From an uncultured Clostridia bacterium (GTDB lineage Bacteria; Bacillota; Clostridia; Oscillospirales; Oscillospiraceae), in NCBI GenBank assembly GCA_932222125.1, contig CAKNZJ010000048.1, positions 57,480 through 121,479 on the forward strand: 64,000 nt of DNA, in the 5' to 3' direction. The notes under the pieces were generated by a model, which saw only the letters and a program-made list of their open reading frames with translations, was not told the DNA's origin and did no database searches. Positions within the stretch are counted from its first letter, which is position 1. Every line of letters begins with the position of its first letter. Below are positions 7,891 to 17,123 of this stretch, in pieces. The position numbers and the translations under genes are program-made.

Positions 7891-9906
7891 CTATTTCAGT
7901 AAATCCAATATGGAAGCATCATCTCCCGCCAACTCACCGATGAGAATGCGGAATTGCTCCTCATTTAGGATAGGAACTCCCAGTTCCTGTGCCCTGCGCA
8001 GTTTGGAACCGGCTGCCTCGCCGGCCACGACACATCCGGTCTTTTTTGACACGGAACCGACTACCTTGGCGCCAAGCGCTTCCAACTTGTCGGACGCTTC
8101 CTTTCGAGACTGGGAGGACAGCTCTCCTGTGAGCACAAATGTGAGTCCGGCCAGCTTGTCCCCTGCCAGCTGAACGTGGCTGACTGTATTGACTCCAGCT
8201 TCCTTCAGTGCCTCCATCAGGTGTCGGCTCTGAGGAGAGTCAAACCAGTCAGTCAAGTTTTGAGCGGTAATCGCACCGATATCGTCAATGGCGGTAAGCT
8301 CCTCCTCCCCGGCCTGGGCCAGCGCTTCCAGCGAACCGAATCGTGCGGCCAGCAGCTTGGCTGCCTTTTGGCCCACCTGACGAATGCCAAAGGCATATAG
8401 CAGCCGGGACAGATCGTTTTCCTTGGAGCGCTCAATGGCGGAGAGAAGATTGTCCGCCGACTTTTTTCCCATCCGCTCCAATTTGGCCACCTCATCCCGC
8501 GCCAGATGGTACAGATCCGCTGCCGTACTGACCATTCCAGCATCCACCAATGCCTTTACCGCCGCTGGACCCAACCCCTCAATGTCCATGGCATCCCGGC
8601 TGGCAAAGTGGATCAGATTGCGCAGGCGCTGTGCCGGACACTCTGCCCCTGTGCAGCGAATATGCGCACCGTCCTTATCTCGAACTACTGGAGCCCCACA
8701 GACGGGACAAGTTTTTGGAAATTGATAGGAGCGGGTATTTTCCGGTCGCTTTTTCAACACCACCGACACGATTTCTGGAATGATTTCACCAGCTTTTTGG
8801 ACAATGACAGTGTCCCCAATGCGGATATCCTTTTCTGAAATAAAATCTTGATTGTGCAGGGTGGCGTTTACCACAGTGGTGCCAGCCAGCTGGACGGGAG
8901 CCACCACCGCCTTGGGGGTAAGCACCCCAGTGCGCCCCACCTGTACTGTAATGTCCTGAATCACGCTCTCCTTTTGCTCTGGAGGATATTTATAGGCAGC
9001 TGCCCATCGGGGAAACTTGGAGGTCTCCCCCAATTCTGTTCGATCTGACAAGTTATTTACCTTTATAACTGCCCCGTCAATGTCAAAGGGATAGTTCTCC
9101 CGGCACTCTCCCATGCGAACAATTGCGGTTTGAATATCCTCTATCCTTTGAGCGGTCTGATGTTGGATCACCTTAAAGCGTAGGGACCGCAGATAATCCA
9201 GGCTGTCGCTGTCTCGGGTAAATTGTGCTCCATCGCTGTATTGGATATTAAATATCACGATATCCAGCCCTCGGGCGGCGGCCACCTTAGGGTCTAGCTG
9301 CCGTATGGAACCTGCGGCGGCGTTGCGTGGATTGGCAAACAAGCTCTCCCCATTCAGATCTCGCTCCTCATTGAGCCGGTCAAAGGTTGTGCGGGGCATA
9401 TACACTTCGCCCCGGACAATGAGAGCATCGGGCGCGTGTTCCAGGGAAAGGGGAATTGATTTGATGGTGCGAAGATTGTCTGTCACATCCTCTCCCACCT
9501 CTCCATCTCCCCTGGTAGCGCCGCGGACAAAGATACCATGTTCATATTCAAGCGCCACGGATAGGCCGTCCACTTTGGGCTCCAACAGGTACTCCACCTG
9601 TGGGATCTTCTCCCGTACCCGACGGTCAAAGTCCAGCAGTTCTTCTGGTGAAAACACGTCCTGAAGGCTCTGTAAAGGGACCCGGTGGGCGACCTGTTGA
9701 AAGCTGGCCAGTGCCTGTCCGCCTACCCGCTGGGTGGGGGAGTCAGGGGTGACCAACTCTGGGTTGGCTTGCTCCAATTTCTCCAGCTGGCGGAGCAGCC
9801 GGTCATACTCAAAGTCTGAGATAGTAGGCGTGTCCAGCACATAGTAATTATAATTATGCTCGTTGAGTTGTTCGCGAAGCTGATGGATCTGGGCCTGTGC
9901 CTCCAT
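7891..9906 (-). CDS. ligA: NAD-dependent DNA ligase
   Basis: 671 residues, full family length. Order: Ia domain, adenylation domain with the AMP-accepting Lys111 in EPKVDG, OB fold, four-Cys zinc finger (CPVCGAP...CTGAEC), helix-hairpin-helix repeats, and a C-terminal BRCT domain. Seals nicks in replication and repair using NAD. The ATG at 9906 is preferred because the purine-rich GGGGAG lies 9 bases upstream; a GTG three codons earlier abuts that site. Followed 22 bases downstream by the aminotransferase. Confidence 0.97.
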   Translation of the reverse strand: MEAQAQIHQLREQLNEHNYNYYVLDTPTISDFEYDRLLRQLEKLEQANPELVTPDSPTQRVGGQALASFQQVAHRVPLQSLQDVFSPEELLDFDRRVREKIPQVEYLLEPKVDGLSVALEYEHGIFVRGATRGDGEVGEDVTDNLRTIKSIPLSLEHAPDALIVRGEVYMPRTTFDRLNEERDLNGESLFANPRNAAAGSIRQLDPKVAAARGLDIVIFNIQYSDGAQFTRDSDSLDYLRSLRFKVIQHQTAQRIEDIQTAIVRMGECRENYPFDIDGAVIKVNNLSDRTELGETSKFPRWAAAYKYPPEQKESVIQDITVQVGRTGVLTPKAVVAPVQLAGTTVVNATLHNQDFISEKDIRIGDTVIVQKAGEIIPEIVSVVLKKRPENTRSYQFPKTCPVCGAPVVRDKDGAHIRCTGAECPAQRLRNLIHFASRDAMDIEGLGPAAVKALVDAGMVSTAADLYHLARDEVAKLERMGKKSADNLLSAIERSKENDLSRLLYAFGIRQVGQKAAKLLAARFGSLEALAQAGEEELTAIDDIGAITAQNLTDWFDSPQSRHLMEALKEAGVNTVSHVQLAGDKLAGLTFVLTGELSSQSRKEASDKLEALGAKVVGSVSKKTGCVVAGEAAGSKLRRAQELGVPILNEEQFRILIGELAGDDASILDLLK

Positions 9907-9931
9907 GTCAGCCACTCCCCTTTTCTAGGTT

Positions 9932-10594
9932 TCAGTAAGAGCCGGACATATTGCCTATCATGACGGTCTCCGCAACCGGGACGGTACTGTTTATTGTAAT
10001 ATGGAATACTTCTCCCAGTGATATCAATTGAACTTGGGCCGTTACGTTTAAATGAAGCGTGTGCAGTGTCCGATTTGTCCCGGCAGCGGTGAACGTACTG
10101 GAGTAATCAGCGGTGACACTTTCCACCGAATAGACCTCAACCTGTATGGATGGTCCATAGCCTGACAACAAGGTTTGGCCGGTCAGATTTCCCAACGGTA
10201 TGCTCAACTCATCACAATCCAGTCCCTCGATCTGCTCTATGACTATATCAATGACTTGGCGTTTAAACCGGCTATTTGCGGCTGTATTCTTGGTCAGAGA
10301 GTTCACGTTTCCCGTCCAATCGGTCTGCAAGCTGACAAAGTCGCTATAGCTCAGATGATTGTTTGTCAGGCAGTCATCTACCGCAGTGCAGATTCTTTCC
10401 GTGATTAAATCAGTGGCCTGCTTGGAAGCGGCGGCCTCTAGGACAGGACAAATCCACGTATGGAATAGATAGAAAAGTCCAGTCGCCAGCACAAGAGTTA
10501 TGGCAATACAGGCCAATCGAAGCCTGTCCCCGCACCGGAGAGTATAGAAGCGGCGGCGCAGGTACAGCAGGTAGCGGCGTCTGTTCCAACACAT
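9932..10594 (-). CDS. yunB: Sporulation protein YunB
   Basis: 220 residues. A basic N-terminus and one membrane segment (about residues 26-45) are followed by an extracytoplasmic domain with the family blocks LSYSDFVSLQTDWTGNV, IPLGNLTGQTLLSGYGP and SLGEVFHI. In Bacillus yunB is under sigma-E and needed for proper spore formation. GGGGGTG stands 5 bases before the ATG. The ribosome binding site and start codon lie in a hairpin whose upstream arm contains a sigma-E-type -10 box. Confidence 0.9.
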   Translation of the reverse strand: MCWNRRRYLLYLRRRFYTLRCGDRLRLACIAITLVLATGLFYLFHTWICPVLEAAASKQATDLITERICTAVDDCLTNNHLSYSDFVSLQTDWTGNVNSLTKNTAANSRFKRQVIDIVIEQIEGLDCDELSIPLGNLTGQTLLSGYGPSIQVEVYSVESVTADYSSTFTAAGTNRTLHTLHLNVTAQVQLISLGEVFHITINSTVPVAETVMIGNMSGSY

Positions 10595-10626
10595 ATAGTC
10601 ACCCCCTGATAGGTCACTATATGTGT
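10589..10626 (-). promoter_or_regulatory. Hairpin covering the yunB start codon
   Basis: 15-base arms (10612-10626 and 10589-10603) with a single mismatch and an 8-base loop. The downstream arm contains the yunB ATG and part of its ribosome binding site; the upstream arm contains CATATAGT, a sigma-E-like -10 box. Confidence 0.65.
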
Positions 10627-10645
10627 CTGCCAGCTCGGCCTATGT
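10616..10645 (-). promoter_or_regulatory. Putative sigma-E promoter of yunB
   Basis: Minus strand -10 CATATAGT (10616-10623), 15-base spacer, -35 ACATAGG (10639-10645). The -10 is a good match to the CATACANT consensus and identical to that of sipL; the -35 keeps only the ATA core. Confidence 0.45.
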
Positions 10646-11901
10646 CAGTCCACCACGTCTTTGCACAACTCTTCTGCCGCAAGCATCATCCCCAGCTTAC
10701 CAGACTCGTAGGTCAGGCCCCCCTGAAGATAGACGGTGTATGGCTCCCGCATGGGGGCATCGGCGGACAGTTCAATGGAAGCCCCCTGGATAAATGAACC
10801 TGCTGCCATGATAACCTGGCAATCATAACCTGGCATGTCCCATGGCTCCGGAGTGACATAGGAGTCCACCGGCGCACCAGACTGGATGCCCTTGCAAAAG
10901 CGCCGCACCCGCTCCGGGCTGCCCAGATGGATCATCTGAATGATATCGTGCCGGATTGCACCGGAGTTTGGCTCGGTCTCAAATCCCAACAGCTCCATCA
11001 GTCTTGCGCCAAACACAGCGGTTTTCAACGCCTGTGCCACAGTGTGTGGAGCCATGAACAAGCCCTGGTAGAGCGCGCGATTATTGCCTAGGGTACACCC
11101 GCACTCCCGCCCGATACCCGGGCAGGTCAGGCGCATGGCAGCCCCCTCCACCAAGTCACGCCGTCCGGCGATATAGGCCCCAGTGGGTGCCAAACCGCCA
11201 CCCGGATTTTTAATCAGGGAGCCAACCACCAGGTCAGCTCCCACATGGGTAGGCTCCCGCGCTTCCACAAACTCACCATAGCAATTGTCCACCAGGATAG
11301 CCGCATTGGGGTTATTAGATCGGACCACCGCGCACAGTTGGCCGATCTCCTCTACCGACAAGGAAGCACGGGTGGAATAACCCTTAGAGCGCTGGATCAA
11401 CACCGCTTTCACCTTGGGATCACCCACTGCCTGTGCCAAACCCTGTACGTCAGGGGCGTCATTGACCAGCTCCACCTGGCGGTAGCCTATGCCATAGTCT
11501 CGCAGGGAGCCGGCGCCTTTTTCCGCCGCCCCAATAACGCCAAGCAGGGTGTCGTAGGGAGCGCCTACAGCGGATACCAGGATATCTCCAGGCCTCAGCG
11601 CTCCGAACAGGGCGCAGGTGATGGCATGGGTCCCATTGACAAATTGAAGACGCACCAAGGCATCCTCTGTGTCAAACAAATCCGCATAGATTTCATCCAG
11701 TTTATCCCGGCCCAAATCATCATAGCCGTAACCGGTGGTACCGGAAAAATAACTTTCCGCCACCCGGTGCGTTTGAAAAGTGGACAGCACCCGCTGGGTG
11801 TTGTATCTGGCTACGGTGTCTATTCGGGCAAACTGCGCTACAAGGTCTTGTTCCGCCTGGGCTGACAAGTTTTGTATTTGCTGGCCTATCTGTAAAGACA
11901 T
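10645..11901 (-). CDS. Methionine gamma-lyase family PLP protein (YnbB type)
   Basis: 418 residues, fold-type I PLP protein. It has the YGYDDLGRDKLDEIYADLF and VNGTHAITCALFG blocks of the YnbB (sometimes called aluminium resistance) family, and the cofactor lysine in GSLIKNPGGGLAPTG. These proteins resemble Cys/Met gamma-lyases but their substrate is unknown. The start is uncertain: ATG 11901 has only a weak ribosome binding site, and a GTG at 11913 overlaps the end of the upstream peptidase gene. Confidence 0.88.
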   Translation of the reverse strand: MSLQIGQQIQNLSAQAEQDLVAQFARIDTVARYNTQRVLSTFQTHRVAESYFSGTTGYGYDDLGRDKLDEIYADLFDTEDALVRLQFVNGTHAITCALFGALRPGDILVSAVGAPYDTLLGVIGAAEKGAGSLRDYGIGYRQVELVNDAPDVQGLAQAVGDPKVKAVLIQRSKGYSTRASLSVEEIGQLCAVVRSNNPNAAILVDNCYGEFVEAREPTHVGADLVVGSLIKNPGGGLAPTGAYIAGRRDLVEGAAMRLTCPGIGRECGCTLGNNRALYQGLFMAPHTVAQALKTAVFGARLMELLGFETEPNSGAIRHDIIQMIHLGSPERVRRFCKGIQSGAPVDSYVTPEPWDMPGYDCQVIMAAGSFIQGASIELSADAPMREPYTVYLQGGLTYESGKLGMMLAAEELCKDVVD

Positions 11902-11906
11902 ACTTC

Positions 11907-12911
11907 TTAACACTCTTTCTCTAACTTGGCTTCTGCAAAGGCTATCACCAAATCAATACAGGCCAGCACATCCTTTTTATCCACCAGTTCTGTTGGGGTA
12001 TGGGTGTAGCGGCAGGGAACCGAGATGCCACCGGTATACACGCCTGACCGAGTGAGGTGAATTGGTCCTGCGTCGGTTCCTCCCAGCGTGATCACGTCTC
12101 GTTGGGCAGGAATGCCCTTTTCCTCTGCCAGGGCCATCAGCTTGGACACCATCTGAGGATGGCAGATCACCGAGCGATCCATCACCTTGACGGCGGCTCC
12201 TTGGCCACACTTGCTGCTTCCTTCATGTTTTCTTCCCGGCTCATCGTCAGAAAGAGTCACATCCACTGCCACCCCATAGTCTGGATCAATAGCCCAGGCA
12301 GCGGTTTTAGCTCCTCGTGTGCCCACCTCTTCCTGAACAGTAAAGACAAAATACAGATCGTTGTCCGTCTCCTTGACACGCTCCATTGTCATCAGTAGGA
12401 TCAGACAAGCGATGCGGTCGTCCAGATAGGGAGAGATGATGCGGCCTCCGGCCTCCCGGGTAGGAGTGGCATAGACTGCTGGATCGCCAACCTTGACCAG
12501 TGCTTCTGCCTCCGCCCGGTTGGATGCGCCCAGGTCGATCTTCAGATCAGAGGCTTTCAGCTTATCTGTGTCAGTGCCCCCGTCGGCACAAAGCAGTCCG
12601 CACACGCCGTTGTGAAAACGCACCGGAGTGTACAGCGCATGGCCAGCCGGTACCCCGCCCAGGGCGCCCACATAGACAAAGCCATCCTCGTCAATGTGGG
12701 TGGCCACCACTCCAATGGTATCCATATGGGCGGAGAACATCACCTTGGGGCCGCGCCCGCGCTTATGGCAAATCAAATTGCCCAGCGTGTCCCGGTGAAT
12801 CTCATCCACATGGGGGGTGGCCAGAGTTTCAATGAGCGCAGCCACAGACTGCTCGTCCCCTGACGGCCCATGGGTCTGACAAAGGGTAGATAACAGTTCA
12901 AACAATTCCAT
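11907..12911 (-). CDS. M42 family metallopeptidase, copy 1
   Basis: 334 residues. Two-metal aminopeptidase with all expected ligand motifs: AHMDTIGVV, DDRIACLILL, VQEEVGTRGA, AVDVTLSD and the late His in CRYTHTPTE. M42 enzymes usually assemble as dodecameric tetrahedra that trim peptides. GAGGGAG lies 8 bases before the ATG. It is the last of three tandem paralogues; substrate preference is unknown (glutamyl, leucyl or lysyl types exist). Confidence 0.92.
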   Translation of the reverse strand: MELFELLSTLCQTHGPSGDEQSVAALIETLATPHVDEIHRDTLGNLICHKRGRGPKVMFSAHMDTIGVVATHIDEDGFVYVGALGGVPAGHALYTPVRFHNGVCGLLCADGGTDTDKLKASDLKIDLGASNRAEAEALVKVGDPAVYATPTREAGGRIISPYLDDRIACLILLMTMERVKETDNDLYFVFTVQEEVGTRGAKTAAWAIDPDYGVAVDVTLSDDEPGRKHEGSSKCGQGAAVKVMDRSVICHPQMVSKLMALAEEKGIPAQRDVITLGGTDAGPIHLTRSGVYTGGISVPCRYTHTPTELVDKKDVLACIDLVIAFAEAKLEKEC

Positions 12912-12958
12912 AGAATCAACTCCCTCTTCTATAACCGTTCATATCTTGGAATAGCTTA

Positions 12959-13987
12959 TCAGGTTAGCTTTTGTGCCATATGATTTACAAACAGCCTGGC
13001 CAGGGTCAGCATGTGCTCCACGTCGGACAGACTGCATACACTGCTGGGCGTGTGGAGATAACGCACTGCCGATGAAATTCCTGCCACCCGAACCCCTGAC
13101 TTCGTGCGTTGGATGGCCTGGGCCTCAGTGCCTCCCGCCAGATAGTGTTTCATCTGCCAGGGCAATCCATGGTCCTGAGCCAGCTTCCGAAGCTGCTCAA
13201 ACAGGGCCCGGTCATAGATGGATCCGCCGTCCATCCAAGATAGAACCGGACCACGACCTGGCCAGCAGACTTGTCGGCCCGGCTCCAGGGAGGGAATGTC
13301 CGCAGCGGTGGTGCCCTCCAGTATGAGGGCGACTTCCGGGGTGATGGAAAACGCCGCCCCAAATGCGCCTCGTATTCCAACTTCTTCCTGAACTGTAAAG
13401 ACAAAGGTGCAGTCCATGGGCAATGGTTCCTCCAACAGCTTGACCATCACGGCACAGCCCACCCTGTCATCAATGGCCTTGGCCTTGAGCATCCCGTTGC
13501 CAAACTCCACCACATCGCTCACAAATACACCATAGTCCCCCAAGGATACTTGCGTAAGAGCCTCTTGCCTGTCTTTGGCTCCGATGTCAATATAGTATTC
13601 CTCAAGCTTTGGCACCCGCTTTCGTTCCTCCGGAGTGGTCAGATGAATGGCTTTCAGCCCAATGATTCCGGGGACCTTTTTTTCCCCTACCGCCACCTGT
13701 TTGCCCAGCAGCACCCGGCGGTCAATGCCACCCACACATCCGAATTTCAGATAGCCGTCCTCAGTGACTGCTTTGATGATCAATCCTACCTCATCCATGT
13801 GGGCGCATAGCATCAACTTGTTTCCGGTGGATTTGCTCCCCCGCTTAAAGACAATCAGGTTCCCCAAAGCGTCCACCTGTATCTGATCTGCAAAGGGAGT
13901 CACCCGCTGGCGGATGGCCCCGCGCACTTCATCTTCAAAGGAGGATACACCGGGCAGGGCACACAGGGCCTTCAACGTCTCTATCAT
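12959..13987 (-). CDS. M42 family metallopeptidase, copy 2
   Basis: 342 residues. Motifs AHMDEVGLI, DDRVGCAVM and VQEEVGIRGA are present. Where the other two copies read VDVT, this one reads ILEGTT, with Glu in the metal-ligand position; that difference occurs among M42 subtypes and may change specificity. The ATG overlaps the stop of copy 3 by 4 bases (ATGA, 13984-13987), so the two are translationally coupled. A GTG four codons earlier leaves no room for the ribosome binding site. Confidence 0.9.
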   Translation of the reverse strand: MIETLKALCALPGVSSFEDEVRGAIRQRVTPFADQIQVDALGNLIVFKRGSKSTGNKLMLCAHMDEVGLIIKAVTEDGYLKFGCVGGIDRRVLLGKQVAVGEKKVPGIIGLKAIHLTTPEERKRVPKLEEYYIDIGAKDRQEALTQVSLGDYGVFVSDVVEFGNGMLKAKAIDDRVGCAVMVKLLEEPLPMDCTFVFTVQEEVGIRGAFGAAFSITPEVALILEGTTAADIPSLEPGRQVCWPGRGPVLSWMDGGSIYDRALFEQLRKLAQDHGLPWQMKHYLAGGTEAQAIQRTKSGVRVAGISSAVRYLHTPSSVCSLSDVEHMLTLARLFVNHMAQKLT

Positions 13988-15021
13988 GCCAAGTTCCACT
14001 CCTTCCCGATGTCCGCCACAAAGGCTGCCAGCAGTTTGGACAGAGCTTCTACATCGCTCAGCTCCAGCGTCTCCACAGGGGTGTGCATATATTTCAGGGG
14101 GAGGGACAGAATGGCCGTGGCCACCCCCTCATTGCCCACCTGCATCCCCCAACCATTGGTGCCGGAGTTGCCCTCCATCACCTCCTGCTGAACTTGGATG
14201 CCTTCTGCCCCGGCTTTCTCCAAAAATCGCTTACCCATCCATTTAGTGGTGTTTGGCCCAATGCCCACCACAGGTCCCCCGCCCAGAACGAGGGCCTGAT
14301 CCTTGGGAGAATCCGGTGTGCGGCCATGGGTCACATCCACCGCCACACAAAAATCGGGACACAGCGCCTGGACCAGCACCTTGGCGCCTGCGCCGCTTAC
14401 CTCTTCCCTGGTGCTACCAAGGATATATAGATCCACGTCTAATTCCTGGCCCCGCAGCAATTCAGCTGTCTGTAAAAGGGCTGTAAAGCAGGATCGGTCA
14501 TCCATAGCCTTACCAGACGCTTGCCGCTGACCCAGCCGGAGAAAGCTGTCCCGAAATACCATGGGCGTGCCTATGGGGATCAACCGTTCCGCTTCCTCCT
14601 GGATTAGTCCGGCGTCTACAAACATTTCGCTCATATCCGCAGCCTTTTCCCGATCGTCCACAGATACCACATGGGGAGGCAGGCAGGCCACCAGCCCAAA
14701 CCTGGGTGGATCGGTCAAAATGGTGAGTTCCCGATTTGGTAGCATTCTGGGGTCCACACCGCCAATGGAGGAAAATTGCAGAAAACCATCCTTCCAACCG
14801 GTGACGATCAAACCGATCTCATCCAGATGGGCGTCCAGCAGCAACCGTTTTGCCCCCGGCTTTCCACAGCGGCGCACGCCCACCAAACTGCCCATCCGGT
14901 CAGTCCAGACCTCGTCCATCAATGGCATCAGCAGCTCCATTGCCGCTGACACGGCGGGATGCTCAAATCCGGAGGGAGCGCCTATCCCACTCAGCAGCCT
15001 CAGTTGTTTTTCTGTTTCCAT
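13984..15021 (-). CDS. M42 family metallopeptidase, copy 3
   Basis: 345 residues. Motifs AHLDEIGLI, DDRSCFTALL, TREEVSGAGA and AVDVTHG give a complete metal site. I chose ATG 15021 because AAGGAAG stands 8 bases upstream; an in-frame ATG at 15048 has a weaker site. It follows murD by about 40 bases, so the peptidases probably share the murD transcript. Divergent from copies 1 and 2, which argues for an old duplication rather than a recent one. Confidence 0.9.
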   Translation of the reverse strand: METEKQLRLLSGIGAPSGFEHPAVSAAMELLMPLMDEVWTDRMGSLVGVRRCGKPGAKRLLLDAHLDEIGLIVTGWKDGFLQFSSIGGVDPRMLPNRELTILTDPPRFGLVACLPPHVVSVDDREKAADMSEMFVDAGLIQEEAERLIPIGTPMVFRDSFLRLGQRQASGKAMDDRSCFTALLQTAELLRGQELDVDLYILGSTREEVSGAGAKVLVQALCPDFCVAVDVTHGRTPDSPKDQALVLGGGPVVGIGPNTTKWMGKRFLEKAGAEGIQVQQEVMEGNSGTNGWGMQVGNEGVATAILSLPLKYMHTPVETLELSDVEALSKLLAAFVADIGKEWNLA

Positions 15022-15060
15022 ACCCTTCACTTCCTTTATTCGATCCATACCGGTATCATC

Positions 15061-16440
15061 CTAACGCAGCTCATTGACATATTGTTTAAACATATCCCCC
15101 CGCTGGGCAAAGTTCTTGAACTGATCGAAAGAGGCGCTGGCAGGCGACAGGATCACTACATCTCCAGGCTGGGCAATCTGATAGGCTTGCTCCACTGCCT
15201 GCCGCAGGCCGGCGCACTCCAGAATGTCCGGCTGACCCTGACGGTAATCTGGAGCGGATAATGTAGCCTCTTTAATCTTTGGTCCGGTGGCGCCCATCAA
15301 AATCAGGGACTTGACAGATGCGGCGATTTCCAGGCCAAGCTTGTCATAGGGGATATGCTTATCATAGCCGCCAGCAATCAGAATCACCTTTTGGGCAAAA
15401 GAGCGTAGCCCCGCTATTGTACGGGTGGGACTTGAGGCGATGGAGTCGTTGTAATAGCGCACCCCATCCAACTCCCGCACCAATTCAATGCGGTGGGCCA
15501 CCCCTCCAAAGCTATAGGCAAATTGCTGGATTACCTCATCAGGTACCAGGCCTTCCACCGCTCCAATGGCAGCCATGTAGTTTTCCAGATTGTGTAGGCC
15601 GGGGATCCGGATATCCTTGGCGGCAAGTACAGCTCGTTCCCCATTCATGACCATACCGTCCTTCAGATAGATGCCCGCTTCTAACTGCCGGGTTCGGCTA
15701 AAGAGGGTGACGCTCCCCTTCGACTCTTTGGCAAAAGCTGCAGTAATTTTGTTGTCCCCATTGAGTACCACCTTGTCCCCAGGCTTTTGATACATATAAA
15801 TGTTGCGCTTAGCATTTACATATTCAGCCATATCCCTGTGCATATCCAGGTGGTTTGGACTCACATTGGTGACCACTGATACAGATGGACTGCGGGCCAT
15901 AGTCATCAGCTGAAAGGAGGATAGCTCCAGCACAACAATGTCGTCCGGACCCATATCATCCACCTCGCACAGCAGCGGATGTCCGATATTCCCACCCACA
16001 AAGACCCGGTGGCCGGCGGCCTGGAGCAGGCCGGCGATGATGGTGGTGGTTGTCGTCTTTCCATCGGAACCGGTGACACCGATGATTGGGCAAGGACACA
16101 GATTCATCAATGCCTCTATCTCCGATGTCAGCTGTGCTCTACCCTGTACTGCCCGGACAATCTGGGGCAGGTCAGGCCGTATGCCCGGGGTGCGGAAGAT
16201 AACATCCACCCCATCCAGGTGATCGAGGTAATCCTCCCCTAAGCATAACCGCAGTCCCTGGCGCTCCATCTGCCCGGTCAGGCCGTCAAATTCCGCCCGC
16301 GTCCGTTTGTCACAGGCGGTCACATGCGCACCTGACTCCAGCAGCCTGTGGATCAGCGGAGTGTTGGACACACCTATTCCAAGGACAGCCACTTGTTTTC
16401 CGTTGAGTGAAGCAAGGTAATCCCGCAAATTTGTCTGCAT
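15061..16440 (-). CDS. murD: UDP-N-acetylmuramoylalanine-D-glutamate ligase
   Basis: 459 residues. N-terminal Rossmann-like domain (VAVLGIGVSNTPL), central ATP-binding loop GVTGSDGKTTTT, then the Mur ligase C-terminal domain. Adds D-Glu to UDP-MurNAc-L-Ala in cytoplasmic peptidoglycan precursor synthesis. AGGAGG lies 10 bases before the ATG at 16440; the longer open frame upstream overlaps the promoter and is not used. It stands outside the usual mur/fts cluster. Confidence 0.95.
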   Translation of the reverse strand: MQTNLRDYLASLNGKQVAVLGIGVSNTPLIHRLLESGAHVTACDKRTRAEFDGLTGQMERQGLRLCLGEDYLDHLDGVDVIFRTPGIRPDLPQIVRAVQGRAQLTSEIEALMNLCPCPIIGVTGSDGKTTTTTIIAGLLQAAGHRVFVGGNIGHPLLCEVDDMGPDDIVVLELSSFQLMTMARSPSVSVVTNVSPNHLDMHRDMAEYVNAKRNIYMYQKPGDKVVLNGDNKITAAFAKESKGSVTLFSRTRQLEAGIYLKDGMVMNGERAVLAAKDIRIPGLHNLENYMAAIGAVEGLVPDEVIQQFAYSFGGVAHRIELVRELDGVRYYNDSIASSPTRTIAGLRSFAQKVILIAGGYDKHIPYDKLGLEIAASVKSLILMGATGPKIKEATLSAPDYRQGQPDILECAGLRQAVEQAYQIAQPGDVVILSPASASFDQFKNFAQRGDMFKQYVNELR

Positions 16441-16483
16441 GAACTCAATGCCTCCTGACTTGAAATGGATCAATGCAGGATAT

Positions 16484-16512
16484 ATTATACCCCAACAATC
16501 TGTATTTGACAA
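16484..16512 (-). promoter_or_regulatory. murD promoter
   Basis: Minus strand TTGTCA (16507-16512), 17-base spacer, TATAAT (16484-16489). Its -35 box overlaps the rnpB -35 box on the other strand by five bases. Confidence 0.8.
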
Positions 16513-16534
16513 TCATAGAAAAGTAAAGTAAAAT
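16506..16534 (+). promoter_or_regulatory. rnpB promoter
   Basis: TTGACA (16506-16511), 17-base spacer, TAAAAT (16529-16534). The predicted RNA start about 8 bases downstream fits the first paired base of RNase P RNA. Confidence 0.85.
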
Positions 16535-16541
16535 CATTCTC

Positions 16542-16968
16542 GCAAGCAGGCTGGACAGCTGCGTGGATAGGCCGAAAGGCCGTCTCATGAGGAAAGTCCG
16601 GGCTCCGCAGGGCAAGGATAACGGGTAACGCCCGCCGAAGGCGACTTCAGGAAAAGTGCAACAGAGATATACCGCCCCACCGGTTTCCATATCCACTATG
16701 TGTGATACGCAAAAGCATTGCTTTTGCGGGAAGGCAACGCACAGCCAAGTGGGCTTGCGCCGGTGAGGTAAGGGTGGAAAGGCGGAGGTAAGAGCCCGCC
16801 CGATGACTGGAAACTGCGCATCGCTGTAAACTCTATCCGGAGCAACACCGTGGTAACGCAATAGGCTGGCCCGGCCGCGTTTTGGAGGTGGCTGGAGCGT
16901 GCCGGCAACGGCACGCCAAGATAGATGGCTGTCTTAAATGACAGAACCCGGCTTACAGGCCTGCTTGC
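16542..16968 (+). ncRNA. rnpB: RNase P RNA
   Basis: Catalytic RNA of RNase P, which matures tRNA 5' ends. The ends pair (GCAAGCAGGC with GCCTGCTTGC) to form P1. The conserved GAGGAAAGTCCGGGCTC block is near 16588, and the conserved 3' block ACAGAACCCGGCTTACAGGC lies near 16940. Length of about 427 bases is somewhat long for a class A RNA. The exact termini are inferred from P1 pairing and the promoter. Confidence 0.95.
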
Positions 16969-16976
16969 TCCACATT

Positions 16977-17016
16977 TACTGCCCGGATCCTCTTCAAGGA
17001 GGGTCCGGGCAGTAAA
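16977..17016 (+). terminator. Terminator after rnpB
   Basis: 16-pair GC-rich stem with one G-U pair and a 6-base loop, a few bases past the RNase P RNA 3' end. Confidence 0.75.
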
Positions 17017-17060
17017 TTATCCCGAATTTCCGGTTTTCAGCAGATTTTTTGGATTTTCTG

Positions 17061-17090
17061 TTGCCTTTCCTTTGCGGAATAGGCTATAAT
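17061..17090 (+). promoter_or_regulatory. pyr operon promoter
   Basis: TTGCCT (17061-17066), 18-base spacer, TATAAT (17085-17090). Only about 27 bases of leader precede the pyrC start, so there is no room for a PyrR-type attenuator. Confidence 0.7.
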
Positions 17091-17123
17091 GTAATCAAAT
17101 AGTTTACTTTGGAGGAATGCCTC

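Noticed and set aside
17091..17123. Possible pyrimidine attenuator in front of pyrC
   Set aside because: The leader is about 27 bases and holds no hairpin or PyrR-like site.
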